From NCBI GenBank assembly GCA_019414515.1, contig DXLX01000043.1:27456-91455 (forward strand): a stretch of 64,000 bases of DNA, read 5' to 3'. This document shows positions 63,891-64,000 of this stretch, in pieces; position 1 is the first letter of the stretch, and each line of letters begins with the position of its first letter. The notes below the pieces were generated by a model that searched no databases, had not been told where the DNA came from, and was given only the letters and a program-made list of their open reading frames with translations. A program made the position numbers and the translations under genes. The DNA comes from Collinsella sp. (lineage in GTDB: Bacteria; Actinomycetota; Coriobacteriia; Coriobacteriales; Coriobacteriaceae).

Positions 63891-64000
63891 GCTCTTAGGG
63901 TATAACCCTTGGATTTCCGGCACGCGTCTAAAGGCGCCGGCCCTCACGGGGTTCGGGCCGCACTGCAGATTGACCCGTGGCGGGCCGGTCAAACCGGCGC

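Noticed and set aside
63891..64000. Start or end of a further gene at the right edge
   Set aside because: Open frames exist but are too short to judge; only GC-rich inverted repeats are seen.

Overview
The window looks like chromosomal DNA of a high-GC, Gram-positive gut actinobacterium of the class Coriobacteriia, most likely Collinsella or a close relative. Reasons: GC-rich coding with strong AGGAG-type ribosome binding sites and frequent GTG/TTG starts; an actinobacterial-type LexA box (TCGAAC-N4-GTTCGA); a surface protein ending in an LAxTG sorting signal; and a gene set (EFR1 flavodoxin-ferredoxin, CD1871A-type CXXC peptide with a NapH-like protein, VUT transporter, a second type IIA topoisomerase) usual in anaerobic gut bacteria. 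The genus is an inference. No rRNA, tRNA, CRISPR array or prophage was found.

Layout. 1-12.2 kb is mostly housekeeping: a TetM/EF-G-like GTPase cut by the window edge, an acetyltransferase, rRNA methyltransferases RsmJ and RlmA, a MATE exporter, a LysR regulator facing an EamA transporter gene broken by a stop codon, uracil-DNA glycosylase, an SDR plus VUT transporter operon, and release factor 3. 12.37-12.67 kb holds eight 15-bp arms at exactly 40-bp spacing in alternating orientation. 12.8-19.2 kb carries a GntR-ABC operon, an EamA transporter, an EFR1 ferredoxin, a ClC channel, a LOG-family protein and a K+ channel. 19.4-25.9 kb is a sensory region: a periplasmic-binding-domain hybrid kinase split by a frameshift, a PNPOx protein, then a binding protein and hybrid kinase operon.

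26-33.3 kb has metabolic and tRNA-modification genes (PatB, TrmO, Dus, glutaredoxin) and accessory DNA: a 1-kb island between two 71-bp direct repeats, and two small elements with long perfect inverted repeats. 33.3-40.7 kb has a MacB-like ABC protein, a thiol-redox operon (CD1871A-type peptide, NapH-like protein, TlpA lipoprotein) and a divergent two-component system. 40.7-44.6 kb is a gene graveyard (arginase, P-loop ATPase and exonuclease remnants) around a PadR-DUF1700 operon. 44.7-51.4 kb encodes a LuxR regulator, a 1455-residue exported, probably sortase-anchored protein and a lipoprotein. 51.6-59 kb has two AAA ATPases of the type that carries a C-terminal nuclease-like domain, flanking a ParE/ParC-like topoisomerase operon behind a LexA box; the first ATPase has a long inverted repeat over its start.

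59-64 kb is a redox/stress cluster (flavoprotein, HxlR plus divergent cupin, TetR) ending in a three-gene operon of sirtuin-like proteins. Two resemble class M (ADP-ribosylating) sirtuins, with Gln at the usual catalytic His position and a Cys cluster; the middle one has lost the zinc-ribbon cysteines. This operon, behind a TetR-type palindrome and without the macrodomain/GcvH-L partners known for class M sirtuins, is the best candidate here for an undescribed system.
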